Source: JALHUB01 sp963719465 (GTDB taxonomy: Bacteria; Chloroflexota; Dehalococcoidia; DSTF01; JALHUB01). Taken from it: a stretch of 64,000 nt of DNA. Where the stretch lies: positions 1,736,001 through 1,800,000 of the forward strand of contig OY970386.1 in assembly GCA_963719465.1 (NCBI GenBank), read 5' to 3'. Shown one piece after another: positions 52,772 to 61,794 of the stretch. The notes beneath the pieces were generated by a model. The model made no database searches. It was not told the origin of the DNA and worked only from the letters and a program-made list of their open reading frames with translations. Both the position numbers and the translations under genes were made by a program. Each line of letters opens with the position of its first letter. Position 1 is the stretch's first letter.

Positions 52772-54031
52772 TCAGGCCTGAAAGGGGTGTCGGGAATCAG
52801 GCCGCCCGGCAGAGTGAAGTTGAAGCTGGCGCCTTCCCCTTTGCCGGCGCTTTCCGCCCAGAATCTTCCCGCCGTGCGCTTCGACGATTCCCTTCGATAT
52901 TGCCAGGCCGAGACCGCTTCCCCTGTCCTCGCGCTCGTCAATCTTGTAGAACTTGCGGAAGAGCAGCGGAAGCTGCTCAGGCGGAATGCCGCGGCCGTGG
53001 TCGCGGACCCGGATGAGCACGTCGCCGTCCTGCGGTTGGGCCGAGATAGTGATCGGCTCAGTGGGCGGCGAGACGTGGGCGGCATTGGCTATGAGATGGC
53101 CTAGGACCTGCGCGACGCGCCGCCTGTCGGCCTTCAGCGGCGGCAACGCTGCGGGCGTCTCGACCAGCACTCTGTGATCGGCCCCGCTCCGGGCGAAGGC
53201 GGCCTGAGCTTCCCTGAGGAGTGCGGCGGGCTGGACTCGTTCCTTCTTCAGATCGAGTAGGCCGGCTTCGATCTGGGTGATGTCCAGGATGCTGCGGACG
53301 AAGTCAGCCAGGCGGTCCGCCTGCTCGTCGATGATCTGAAAGAGGCCGCGCGCCTCGACGGCGTTCGGCGGCGTGTCGCTGCCGAGGGCGATGGCGGCGG
53401 CGCCCTTGATGGCGGTGAGCGGTGTGCGGATGTCGTGCGCGAGGACGGAGAGGAACTCAATACGCAGCTTCTCCAATTGCGCTTCCGTGCGGACCCGCTC
53501 GGTCACGTCGCGGACGATTGCCTCAACAAAAGCAAGGTCGCCGGCGTCGTCTCGGACGAGGGTTGCCTGCTGCTCCACCCAGACGATTCCGCCATTCTTA
53601 TGAACAAGACGAATAGCCTGAAGAGCTGGAGGCTCCTCCGGATTGCGGGCGTAATGCTCAGCATAGGGGAGATCGTCCGGGTGAATGAGCTTCAGTGCTA
53701 TCCGCCAATCGGCGTAGAAGTCCTGCGGTCTGTAGCCCGTCATGCGCTCGATGGCCGGGCTGATGTACTCCAGGTGAGGCTTCGGCTGGAAGCGTATGAG
53801 GTAGATGGCGTCCTGGGCGTTCTCAGTGAGGAAGCGGGCGCGCTCGGTCTCCGCCTCGATGTGAGCTCTGCGCAGCTGCTCCCGCGCGTGCGCCAGTTGA
53901 CCCTCGGACTCCTTTAGGCGCGCCAATAGCTGGGCCAGCACTGCTGGGTCGCTCGCGGAAGGAGAGCCCGGAGCCTCCGTATCCGACATGAACTCGGGCA
54001 AGTGCGACCGCTCACGCTTCTTCGATTTCAT
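52772..54031 (-). CDS. PAS-domain sensor histidine kinase
   Basis: 419 residues. N-terminal coiled coil, PAS domain about 65-185 (DAIYLIRFQPKPHLEYISPA; IHPDDLPYAEHY), HisKA with His in SVLAHDIRTPLTAIKGAAA near 210, and HATPase with N-box LGHLIANAAHVS, G1 DHGRGIP and G2 GSGLGLAISKGIVEAHGG. After AHGGK the frame shifts by one base (near 52862); the correct ending, FWAESAGKGEGASFNFTLP, lies in another frame and stops at 52768. ATP-binding boxes are all upstream of the shift. Start could also be MSDTEAPG (53989). No adjacent response regulator. Confidence 0.88.
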   Translation of the reverse strand: MKSKKRERSHLPEFMSDTEAPGSPSASDPAVLAQLLARLKESEGQLAHAREQLRRAHIEAETERARFLTENAQDAIYLIRFQPKPHLEYISPAIERMTGYRPQDFYADWRIALKLIHPDDLPYAEHYARNPEEPPALQAIRLVHKNGGIVWVEQQATLVRDDAGDLAFVEAIVRDVTERVRTEAQLEKLRIEFLSVLAHDIRTPLTAIKGAAAIALGSDTPPNAVEARGLFQIIDEQADRLADFVRSILDITQIEAGLLDLKKERVQPAALLREAQAAFARSGADHRVLVETPAALPPLKADRRRVAQVLGHLIANAAHVSPPTEPITISAQPQDGDVLIRVRDHGRGIPPEQLPLLFRKFYKIDEREDRGSGLGLAISKGIVEAHGGKILGGKRRQRGRRQLQLHSAGRPDSRHPFQA

Positions 54032-54417
54032 TCTTCGGGTTGCGAGGGGAACTCTCTTCTTGCTTCATCTCGATGACTGCCTCGTCGACGGACTTGCCGC
54101 TGCCGAAGAGGGGCGTGGAGGGGAGGCGACAGGCTGTGGCCGTGCTCCGGCGGTTCGTCGCCTTTGCGAGCTTCTGCTGCGTGTGATCGATCCTCAAGAG
54201 GGAACTGCGTAGCGGCCGGGCTATCTTTTCCGCCGACAGTCTGATCTCGAAAGCACCGAAACAAGCCCCCGCTCTTGAGCTCTGAGGTCATTGTAACATC
54301 TACGTAAACAAGAAGAAGCGTGCCTCTTAGGGCAGTTTCGAAGCGTTTTGTAAAGAGGCGTGAGACCGGGGGATGCGCTAGAATCTAGCGCTGGAGCGAG
54401 CGGTCGAATAGGAGGCA

Positions 54418-54939
54418 GTGGCGGCTTTGGGCGAAGCTAAGGCAAGCGGCCGGGACGCATGGCTCCGGCTGGACGATGCGTCGCTTCTGCGCGTCTGTCG
54501 TCAGGAACGCTACCGAGCGAGCGGCCCCGGCGGGCAACGGCGGAACAAAGTCGAGACGGCGGTGCGGCTGCGGCACGCGCCCAGCGGAATCGTCGCGCAG
54601 GCGGAGGAGTCGCGCTATCTGGAGGAGAACCGGTCGCGGGCGTTGCGGCGGCTGCGCGAGAAGATGGCGCTGGAGGTGAGGCAACCCTTCGACCTGGCGT
54701 CGCCGCCGCGGCTGCCGGAGCTGAAGGCGCAGCGGAGCGGCGAGGGCGGGCTGGCGGTGAACCGCGGCAATCCCGCCTATCCGATAATCGTCGCGGTCGT
54801 GCTGGACGCGCTGGCAGCGGCGGATGGGAGCTACGCGCGGGCGGCGTTGGCGCTGGGCTTGACGACGAGTCAGCTGTTGAAGTTCCTCCGGGCTGATCCG
54901 CAGATCAGTCGGGTGCTGATGGAGTCTGCGCGAAAGTGA
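54418..54939 (+). CDS. class I release-factor (GGQ) domain protein, ArfB-like
   Basis: 173 residues. The GGQ loop appears as RASGPGGQRRNKVETAVRL near residue 33, the peptidyl-tRNA-hydrolysing motif of RF1/RF2, ArfB and RF-H. The codon-recognition domains of release factors are missing. Residues ~115-170 (GSYARAALALGLTTSQLLKF) look like a helix-turn-helix instead of the basic ArfB tail. AGGAGG lies only two bases before the GTG, so the TTG at 54427 may be the real start. Likely rescues stalled ribosomes or acts as a decoding-independent hydrolase. Confidence 0.85.
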   Translation: MAALGEAKASGRDAWLRLDDASLLRVCRQERYRASGPGGQRRNKVETAVRLRHAPSGIVAQAEESRYLEENRSRALRRLREKMALEVRQPFDLASPPRLPELKAQRSGEGGLAVNRGNPAYPIIVAVVLDALAAADGSYARAALALGLTTSQLLKFLRADPQISRVLMESARK

Positions 54940-54971
54940 GCGCCCTCGAACATTAGACATAAATATCGGGC

Positions 54972-54999
54972 TTGACAAGTGCCTGCAAGATGTTATACT
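54972..54999 (+). promoter_or_regulatory. sigma-70-type promoter of the second dockerin-like gene
   Basis: TTGACA, 16 bases, TATACT, about 60 bases before the ATG at 55064, with GGAGGTG before the start. Nearly the same strength as the beta-helix gene promoter. Confidence 0.75.
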
Positions 55000-55063
55000 A
55001 CACTTCCCAACTCGTTTAAAGGGACAGGATTGCCCCGTTCATAGGCCAACCGGAGGTGCAGGA

Positions 55064-56773
55064 ATGCCTCGTCGCGCCATCGTTGGCACTGCGGCCGCAG
55101 TTTGTCTTTGCGTCGCTCTTCTGGGGTTGTTGTTCGTGGGGCGTGCGCATCAGTCCTTTGCGGACTCCCCGGCAGGAACGCCGCGTATCGAGATCGACAT
55201 GGACCCGACGAACGGCACGGGTCCCTGCAATCCGGTTGACGCTACGGTTCACCATCAAACGGGCGACACCTACAGCGTAGCTATTTGCCTTACGGACGTA
55301 TCCTCCCCGCCGGCGGCGCTCCAATTCGAACTGCTCTATGACGACACGCTAAATGAGTGCCTTCCCGTCGAGTGCTCGCCATCGGACGGCCACTGCCGTG
55401 ACAGCAGCCCCGACTTGAATGCCGGTGCGACCGTCTTCTCCTCGCCGAGCCTGGGGACCGGTTGGGAATGTGAACTTGGCACGCCGCCCAGTTGTGATGA
55501 TGATCCTGCGACTGGTCCCGGGCATGGGATGGCGCTCCTTATGTGCTTCAGCACGCACGAGCCTACTCTTCCGGCCGGCCCCGGTGTTTCGAGCCCCATT
55601 GCGGAAGTGAAGCTTCGCTCCTTCTATCCGGGCGTTGACAATCTCAGCCTGGCCTTCGTCGACGTTGCCGATCGCTGGGGAATACACTTGGTCGAGCCAG
55701 ATCTGGGACTCGGCGAGTCATTGGGTGGCTCCGACACGGTAAGCGGCACGCCGGTGACTCCCGAGGCAGTGCCAACCGCGACGGGAACTCCCGCGCCGAC
55801 GTTTACTGCCTTGCCTCCGGGCCCGCCACTCGGTACCGTCGAACTGGACATGGACCCGACAAACGGAACGAGTCCGTGCGATCCGATCGACAAGTCGGTC
55901 CAACACAACGTCGGGGATGTTTATTCCATTGCCGTCTGCCTCACTGATTGGCACGTGCCGCCGGCATCCTTCCAATTCGACCTGGCCTATGACGATTCGG
56001 CAAACCAGTGCATTCCGACTGCCTGCGCCGCAGATGATTCCCTTTGCTTCGACAGCAACCCTGATGCCAACCTGGGCTCGACGACCTTCTCCACGCCTTC
56101 GCTGGGTTCAGGATGGTCGTGCGACCCGGCTTCGATATCTCCGAACTGCGACTTCGATTCCATGACGGGCAGCGGGCCGGGTACCGCGAGTATGATTTGT
56201 CTGAGTCTGGGCCATCTGACTCTGCCGGTGGGCGATGGGGTGTCCAGTGCGGTGGCAGAGGTGAGGCTGCGCGCCGCGGTGCCAGGAACCCAAACCGTCG
56301 TTTTGAAGAATGTTACGGCGGCAGACGCCGACGCAAATGAGGTGATGTGTGGCTGGTGGGGGTCAGTCTGCGACGAGGGGTCTAACACTAATCTTCCGCA
56401 TCCGATTCTCGCCGACAACCCGGCCGGCAAGCAGGACGCGGCAAACCTCTGGGTCATGAAGAGCTGCGTCGACCCGAAGGAGGGCGAAGGCTGTCTGGAG
56501 ATCGACCAGTCGGTGTACAACATCTTCGACACGCCCAATCCGAACGACCTCGGCGATGTTCCGGAGGGTCTGGGCGCCTGGGAGCACAAGATAACCTTCG
56601 ACCACAACTTCGTATCGATTTCGACAGCGCCGGACAATGCCTGGCTGACGAGCGGCGGGCGCGTCGTCAACGCCAACGACGCCGGCGGGTGCTTCGTCAG
56701 CATCCAGAATGAGAATTCGCTGCTCGAGGGCTGCGTGACGAAGGACGCGGTCGGTGCGAACGGGAGCCGTTAG
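55064..56773 (+). CDS. secreted cohesin-like repeat protein with dockerin-like module, N-terminal part
   Basis: Signal peptide (AAAVCLCVALLGLLFVG), then two homologous ~190-residue beta-sandwich repeats. Each begins IEIDMDPTNGTGPC or LDMDPTNGTSPC and contains GDTYSVAICLTD and LPxGxGVSSxIAEVKLR, a cohesin/carbohydrate-binding-like pattern with paired Cys. They are joined by a short Pro/Thr linker. The third part starts the shared module (LWVMKSCVDPKEGEGC). The frame breaks near 56768 after KDAVGANGS. Disulfide-rich extracellular protein; ligand unknown. Confidence 0.83.
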   Translation: MPRRAIVGTAAAVCLCVALLGLLFVGRAHQSFADSPAGTPRIEIDMDPTNGTGPCNPVDATVHHQTGDTYSVAICLTDVSSPPAALQFELLYDDTLNECLPVECSPSDGHCRDSSPDLNAGATVFSSPSLGTGWECELGTPPSCDDDPATGPGHGMALLMCFSTHEPTLPAGPGVSSPIAEVKLRSFYPGVDNLSLAFVDVADRWGIHLVEPDLGLGESLGGSDTVSGTPVTPEAVPTATGTPAPTFTALPPGPPLGTVELDMDPTNGTSPCDPIDKSVQHNVGDVYSIAVCLTDWHVPPASFQFDLAYDDSANQCIPTACAADDSLCFDSNPDANLGSTTFSTPSLGSGWSCDPASISPNCDFDSMTGSGPGTASMICLSLGHLTLPVGDGVSSAVAEVRLRAAVPGTQTVVLKNVTAADADANEVMCGWWGSVCDEGSNTNLPHPILADNPAGKQDAANLWVMKSCVDPKEGEGCLEIDQSVYNIFDTPNPNDLGDVPEGLGAWEHKITFDHNFVSISTAPDNAWLTSGGRVVNANDAGGCFVSIQNENSLLEGCVTKDAVGANGSR

Positions 56774-56775
56774 GC

Positions 56776-57273
56776 ATGCTGGGCCCGGACGGCAGCCGCC
56801 CCGACGTGCCGAACGGCGGCGCAAGCGGCCTAGTTGAGCGGATAACCATCACGCCGAACGTTGGGAACCTGATGACGGCCAACTTGCGGCCGACGAAGGA
56901 CAACGGCGTCCTGACGACCATCGCTCAGAGCAACTGCGAAGTGACGGATACGCAGAGTGAACAGATACCAGGCACCCTTCCGGGCCAGCTGACCCCGGTT
57001 TGCGCGGGAACCGCCGTGACCATTCGGATGCTCGAAGGCGATCTGAACCTGGACTGCAGCGTCGACGTGAAGGATGACCAGGCCGAGGCGTTCCTCTACG
57101 GGTCTCAGCAAGGCATGGACTCCTACAACCGCTGGTACGATCTCGAGCCGGCGTCGGGGGATGGCGACATCGATATCAAGGACCTGCAGTTCGTCTTCGG
57201 TCGCAACTACAGCACCTGCGACAATCCATCGCCTGACGACCAGGCGACGCCTGTCGCACCTGTGGATCCTTAG
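56776..57273 (+). CDS. dockerin-like module, C-terminal part of the cohesin-like protein
   Basis: Continues the shared module: GLVERITITPNVGNLMTA, CEVTDTQSEQIPGTLPGQL, then two Asp-rich loops, GDLNLDCSVDVKDDQAEAF and GDGDIDIKDLQFVFG, separated by ~30 residues as in dockerins. It ends DQATPVAPVDP, nearly identical to the beta-helix protein end. Separated from the first part by one indel. Confidence 0.8.
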   Translation: MLGPDGSRPDVPNGGASGLVERITITPNVGNLMTANLRPTKDNGVLTTIAQSNCEVTDTQSEQIPGTLPGQLTPVCAGTAVTIRMLEGDLNLDCSVDVKDDQAEAFLYGSQQGMDSYNRWYDLEPASGDGDIDIKDLQFVFGRNYSTCDNPSPDDQATPVAPVDP

Positions 57274-57464
57274 GAGAAAAGGAACAAGGGGAGACGTGAT
57301 CGACTGTCCGCTCCCCCGGGCCGCACGTTCCGGATGAGGTGGGTTGGTCGGGGTGGACAGAACCAACCAGCAGATAGCCACCCCGAGTCCCAGTGGTCTC
57401 CCGAGCGGGTTCAAATACTCGGAATCACCTGCCAGGTTGAGCTGCTTCGACGGGCAGGCACGGC

Positions 57465-59186
57465 ATGAACGGCCTGCTAGACGCTGCCGTGGAGCGCGCC
57501 CGGAAGGGCGCGCTACTCCTTCCGCTCTGGTGGACGGACGAGAACGGCGTCTGCCAGTGCCCCAAGAAGGCTAGCTGCGGCTCCCCCGGCAAGCACCCCC
57601 TAACTGAACACGGCCTTGATGACGCCTCGAACGATCCTGCCACCATCGCCAGATGGTGGGGCCGATATCCAAACGCCAATATCGGGGAGCGTACTGACGT
57701 ATGCCCGAGGATCGACATCGATCTCCTAGAGGTTGCGAGAGAGATCGCAGCGGACGCCGCCCTGCCTCTTCAGACTCAGGTTGCCCGGACGCCAAGCGGA
57801 GGACTCCACATCGTCCTGGCAACGCCAAAGCCGACGCCTACCACCGTGCTGCGTCTCGACGACGGGCGCGAGCTTGGCGACCTTAAGGCTGAGCGTGCAT
57901 ATGTTGTCGTCCCACCAAGCAAGATCGGCAAGAACTGCTATGTATCGCTCAGCCCCGATGACGTTACCCCGTTCGAGGTGGAAGACCCTCTAGAGTGGCT
58001 CGCCCGGCTACTGCCGCCCTTCGGCTACCGGCTCGCCTCTCAGTCCGGCAACGGCCAGAAGGACTACAAGGTTCTGGCAGGGGTCGTCCACGAAGGCGAG
58101 GGCCGTCACAATGCCCTAGTCTCTTATGCCGGCAAGGTGTGGGTGGAGGGGACGGCTCCCGAGACGCTCGTCGAACTGCTGCGGGTTGTGAACCAGCGGC
58201 AGTGCCAACCGCCGCTGTCGGAGGGGGAGGTCGCAGACATCGCAACCCACTTCATCGAGAAACGCGAGCAGCGGCGGGACAACCATCCCATGATGGTGTC
58301 CTGTGAGCAGCCGCCGATCCAGAAGGTGTTCCCGCGGACCGACGCCGGCAACGGGGAGCTCTTCGCCCTTCTCTACGGCGACCGGGTGCGCTTCGACCAC
58401 CGGCGAAAGCGCTGGCTGGTCTGGGGAGGGAACTGGTGGTCGGACGACAACGACGCCGAGGTGCGGCGGCTGGCCAAGACAGCAGTGCGGCACCGCTACC
58501 TGAATGCCACGACGATCGTCGATCTGAACGATTGTGCGGCCGAGTCGCGGTTCGCCGTGGCGAGCGAGAACCGCCAGCGGCTGGACGCGTTGTTGGCGCA
58601 GGCACAGACCGAGCCGCCGATCAGCGACGCCGGAGAGTTCTGGGACCGTGACCCTTGGCTTCTGGGCGTGGCCAACGGCGTCGTCGACCTGCGCAGCGGC
58701 ACCCTACGCGGCGGGGCGCCGCAGGACCGGATCACGCTGCACAGCGACGTCCCGTTCGAACCCGATGCCCGCTGTCCGCGCTGGCTCAGATTCCTCGACG
58801 AGGTCTTTGGCGCCGACCAGGAATTGATCGACTACATCTGGCGCGCCGTCGGCTACAGCCTCACCGGGGACACATCAGAGCAGTGTGTCTTCACATGCTA
58901 TGGCTCCGGTGCCAACGGCAAGAGCGTGTTCCTTAACTCGCTCCGTGCGGTCGGCGGCAGCTACGTGTACAATGTCCCCTTCTCCACCTTCGAGCTGGAG
59001 GCCCGGACTTCGATCCCCAACGACTTGGCGGCGCTGGCAGGGCGACGCCAGGTCACGGCTTCCGAGACGAACGAGGGCGTGCGGCTGAACGAAGGAAGAC
59101 TCAAGGCGCTCACAGGGTGCGATCCGGTCACCGCCCGCTTCCTCCATGGGGAGTTCTTCACGTTCCGGCCCGTGGCGAAGTTCTGA
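57465..59186 (+). CDS. prim-pol/D5-type primase-helicase, N-terminal part
   Basis: Phage or plasmid replication protein. Bifunctional primase-polymerase domain at the N-terminus (PLWWTDENGVCQCPKKASCG; IARWWGRYPNANIG; CPRIDIDLLE, the acidic active site), a helical linker with PPLSEGEVADIATHF, then a D5/P4-type SF3 helicase with Walker A CYGSGANGKSVFLN near residue 485 and Walker B region IPNDLAALAGRRQVTASE. It stops at FRPVAKF with TGA exactly where the family has Trp (KFWLAVNHKP); the same frame continues to 59681. First gene of the mobile module. Confidence 0.86.
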   Translation: MNGLLDAAVERARKGALLLPLWWTDENGVCQCPKKASCGSPGKHPLTEHGLDDASNDPATIARWWGRYPNANIGERTDVCPRIDIDLLEVAREIAADAALPLQTQVARTPSGGLHIVLATPKPTPTTVLRLDDGRELGDLKAERAYVVVPPSKIGKNCYVSLSPDDVTPFEVEDPLEWLARLLPPFGYRLASQSGNGQKDYKVLAGVVHEGEGRHNALVSYAGKVWVEGTAPETLVELLRVVNQRQCQPPLSEGEVADIATHFIEKREQRRDNHPMMVSCEQPPIQKVFPRTDAGNGELFALLYGDRVRFDHRRKRWLVWGGNWWSDDNDAEVRRLAKTAVRHRYLNATTIVDLNDCAAESRFAVASENRQRLDALLAQAQTEPPISDAGEFWDRDPWLLGVANGVVDLRSGTLRGGAPQDRITLHSDVPFEPDARCPRWLRFLDEVFGADQELIDYIWRAVGYSLTGDTSEQCVFTCYGSGANGKSVFLNSLRAVGGSYVYNVPFSTFELEARTSIPNDLAALAGRRQVTASETNEGVRLNEGRLKALTGCDPVTARFLHGEFFTFRPVAKF

Positions 59187-59210
59187 CTCGCCGTCAACCA
59201 CAAGCCGAAG

Positions 59211-59681
59211 GTGACGGACGACTCCTACGGCTTCTGGCGGAGGGTGCGCCTGATCCCGTTCCTGCAGCAGTTCAAGGGCCAGGCTGAGGACAAGAACCTG
59301 GCGAACCACCTTACCGAGGACTTACCGGGCATCCTGGCCTGGGCGGTTCGGGGGGCGGTCGCCTGGTACGAGCGCGGCCTGGAGCCGCCGGCCGCGGTCC
59401 TGAACGCCACGGAGAGCTACCGAACCGAGTCCGACCCACTCGCTCAGTTCTTTCAGGAGCAGTGCATCCTGGAAGACGGCTGCGTCACTGCCGCCACCGC
59501 CGCGTACAAGGCCTACGGCACCTGGGCCGTCGAGCAGGGGATGAGCGAGCGCGAGCGGTTGACTTCGACTGCCTTTGGGCGACGGATGGCCGACCGGTTC
59601 GAGAAGAGGCACGCCCGCAGCGGCAACGTCTACGTCGGTGTTGGCTTGCTGTCTGAGGTCGCGCCAGAGAGGGCTAGGTGA
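59211..59681 (+). CDS. prim-pol/D5-type primase-helicase, C-terminal part
   Basis: Same frame as the preceding ORF after the in-frame TGA. It holds the end of the SF3 helicase (DDSYGFWRRVRLIPF, the sensor/Arg-finger region; LANHLTEDLPGILAWAVRGA) and a C-terminal winged-helix-like domain with FGRRMADRFEKRHAR. Without it the helicase should be inactive. Readthrough at TGA would restore a ~738-residue protein. Confidence 0.8.
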   Translation: MTDDSYGFWRRVRLIPFLQQFKGQAEDKNLANHLTEDLPGILAWAVRGAVAWYERGLEPPAAVLNATESYRTESDPLAQFFQEQCILEDGCVTAATAAYKAYGTWAVEQGMSERERLTSTAFGRRMADRFEKRHARSGNVYVGVGLLSEVAPERAR

Positions 59682-59965
59682 AGGGTTTGGTGAAGGGTTT
59701 TGAATCTGGGCTCGCCGAAAACGAGTTTTTTCTCTATGTGATTGCCTTACGCGAGGAAACATGGAAATACCCTTCACAACCCTTCACCCCTTCACCGTGC
59801 GCAAACACGGGGCGGAGCCATCACCATGAGTGAATCGTGTTCGCTGGCCGCACAGGGGGGAGGGCCGGTCAAATCTCTGAAAGTCTTCGACCGCTAGACC
59901 GCTTTGGAAGCATCGCGCGTGCGGCCGCGAAATGAGCGAGGGGGGTACCTCCGAGGGAGCTTCGA

Positions 59966-60469
59966 ATGGCTGGATACAAAGGCAGGCAGGGGCGAAAGCC
60001 GCTGCCAACATCAGTCAAGGTACTGAGGGGCAATCCCGGGAAGAGGCCGCTGTCGGACGGCGAGCCACGGCCCGAAGCGACCTTGCCCGCACCGCCGTCT
60101 CATTTGAGCGCGGAGGCGAAGCGCGAGTGGCAGCGTCTGGGCAGACAACTCGTCGCGATGGGGCTCATGACGAAGATAGACCGTGCCGCCCTGGCCATGT
60201 ACTGCCAGGCCTGGGCGCGCTGGCTGGAAGCGGAGAAGGCACTCAAGGCCTACGGCGTGATGGTGAAGTCGCCAAACGGATTCCCGATGCAGTCGCCTTA
60301 CTTGGCCGTGGCCAACAAAGCGATGGAGCAGATCAGGGCGATGCTCACTGAGTTCGGTATGTCTCCTTCCAGTCGAACGCGAGTCCACGTGACCCCTCAA
60401 GTTGATGAAGAGGACGGGATGGCGCGATGGATACGGAAGTACCGGAGGACGCTGCAAGGAGACGGATGA
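59966..60469 (+). CDS. P27-family phage terminase small subunit
   Basis: 167 residues with the P27 TerS features: basic N-terminus GRQGRKPLPTSVKVLRGNPG, PPSHLSAEAKREWQRL near residue 44, and MQSPYLAVANKAMEQIRAM near 110. TerS recognises the packaging site and hands DNA to the large subunit TerL, which is not in the window. It shares a 4-base overlap with the methyltransferase gene. It is the clearest phage marker here. Confidence 0.9.
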   Translation: MAGYKGRQGRKPLPTSVKVLRGNPGKRPLSDGEPRPEATLPAPPSHLSAEAKREWQRLGRQLVAMGLMTKIDRAALAMYCQAWARWLEAEKALKAYGVMVKSPNGFPMQSPYLAVANKAMEQIRAMLTEFGMSPSSRTRVHVTPQVDEEDGMARWIRKYRRTLQGDG

Positions 60470-61725
60470 TGACGACAGGGATGAAGACCGAGATAGAAGT
60501 CCAGCAGGTAGACATCGAATCCCTTCGTCCCGATCCGGCAAACCCGAGGCGCATAGGCCCGGGCGAGCTGGAGGCGCTGACGCGGAGCCTGCGCGAGTTC
60601 GGCTTTGTCCAGCCGGTCCTGGCGAGGAAGAGCGACAGCGTCGTTATCGGCGGCCACCAACGGCTGCTGGCAGCCCGCCGCCTGGGCTGGAAGACGGTGC
60701 CGGTGATCTTCCTCGACCTCAGCGTCGAGCAGTCCCGCCTCCTGAACCTCGCCCTGAACCGCATCTCCGGTGAGTGGGACCAGGAGCTCCTGGCCAGGAT
60801 GCTGGCCGACCTGAAGCCGGTCGAGGATATCGACCTCTCCCTTTCAGGCTTCAGCGAGGAGGAGTTGGCCAAGCTCCTCAAGTCGCTCGACATCCGTGAG
60901 AAGCGCGAGCGCGTGGAGACGTTCGACCTCAACGCCGCTTTGGAAGCCGCACAGGCGGCACACGTTGCCCAACGTGGCGATCTGTGGCGGCTGGGGGATC
61001 ACCCCCGCTTGCTCTGCGGTGATTCGACGGACGTCGGCGACGTGTCGCGGTTGCTGGGCGAGGGAAAGGCGGCAATGGCCTTCACGGACCCTCCCTACAA
61101 CGTCGCCTTAGGCGACCACGGTGGTCAGCAGAGAGGAAGCCGCCGGCGCCGCATCGCCAACGACGCCCTGCCGGCTGAAGCGTGGGAAGCATTCGTCCGC
61201 GCCTGGGGGCGAAATCTCCTCGACCGCGTGGACGGCGCCAGCTACGTCTGCATGAGCACGAAGGAATGGCCGCTGGTGTCCCGAGTACTGGAGGAGGTCG
61301 GCGGCCACTGGAGTGACACCATCATCTGGGCCAAGGACCGCTTTGTCCTCGGCCGGGCCGACTACCAACGCCAGTACGAGCCCATCTGGTACGGCTGGCG
61401 CGAGGGCGCCTCCCACTACTGGTGCGGCGACCGCGACCAGGGAGACGTGTGGAACATCCCCCGGCCGGCAGAGTCTGAGCTCCACCCGACGATGAAGCCG
61501 CTGGAGTTGGTGGAGAGAGCGATCGGCAACAGCAGTAAGCCAGGGGACACCGTCCTCGACCTCTTCCTCGGCTCTGGGACGACGCTCATCGCCTCGGAAA
61601 GAACGGGGCGGATCTGCTACGCGATGGAGCTGGACCCCCACTATTGCCACATCGTGATCGCCAGGTGGGAAGCCTTCACGGGGCTCAAGGCGGAGAAAGT
61701 GGAGAAAGGCGCGGAAAGCCGTTGA
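60469..61725 (+). CDS. ParB-like nuclease domain fused to DNA methyltransferase
   Basis: 418 residues from the ATG seven bases after AAGGAG. The N-terminal ParB/Srx domain (RPDPANPRRIG; GFVQPVLARKSDSVVIGGHQ) is followed by a helical region and a C-terminal beta-class amino-methyltransferase, since DPPYNVALG (near 215) precedes DLFLGSGTTLIA (near 370). It methylates adenine N6 or cytosine N4. No restriction gene is adjacent, so it is an orphan phage methylase that may protect the element or regulate it. Confidence 0.9.
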   Translation: MTTGMKTEIEVQQVDIESLRPDPANPRRIGPGELEALTRSLREFGFVQPVLARKSDSVVIGGHQRLLAARRLGWKTVPVIFLDLSVEQSRLLNLALNRISGEWDQELLARMLADLKPVEDIDLSLSGFSEEELAKLLKSLDIREKRERVETFDLNAALEAAQAAHVAQRGDLWRLGDHPRLLCGDSTDVGDVSRLLGEGKAAMAFTDPPYNVALGDHGGQQRGSRRRRIANDALPAEAWEAFVRAWGRNLLDRVDGASYVCMSTKEWPLVSRVLEEVGGHWSDTIIWAKDRFVLGRADYQRQYEPIWYGWREGASHYWCGDRDQGDVWNIPRPAESELHPTMKPLELVERAIGNSSKPGDTVLDLFLGSGTTLIASERTGRICYAMELDPHYCHIVIARWEAFTGLKAEKVEKGAESR

Positions 61726-61794
61726 CTTCGTTCCGACTCAGAGTGATGTATGTCCGCGCCGGCAAGGGAGACGAATTCAGCAAAGGAGAAACGG

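Noticed and set aside
57465..59681. Genetic code 4 (TGA = Trp) phage
   Set aside because: Only one internal TGA was found, and other genes of the same module (TerS, methyltransferase, 344-aa protein) end at TGA where homology ends.
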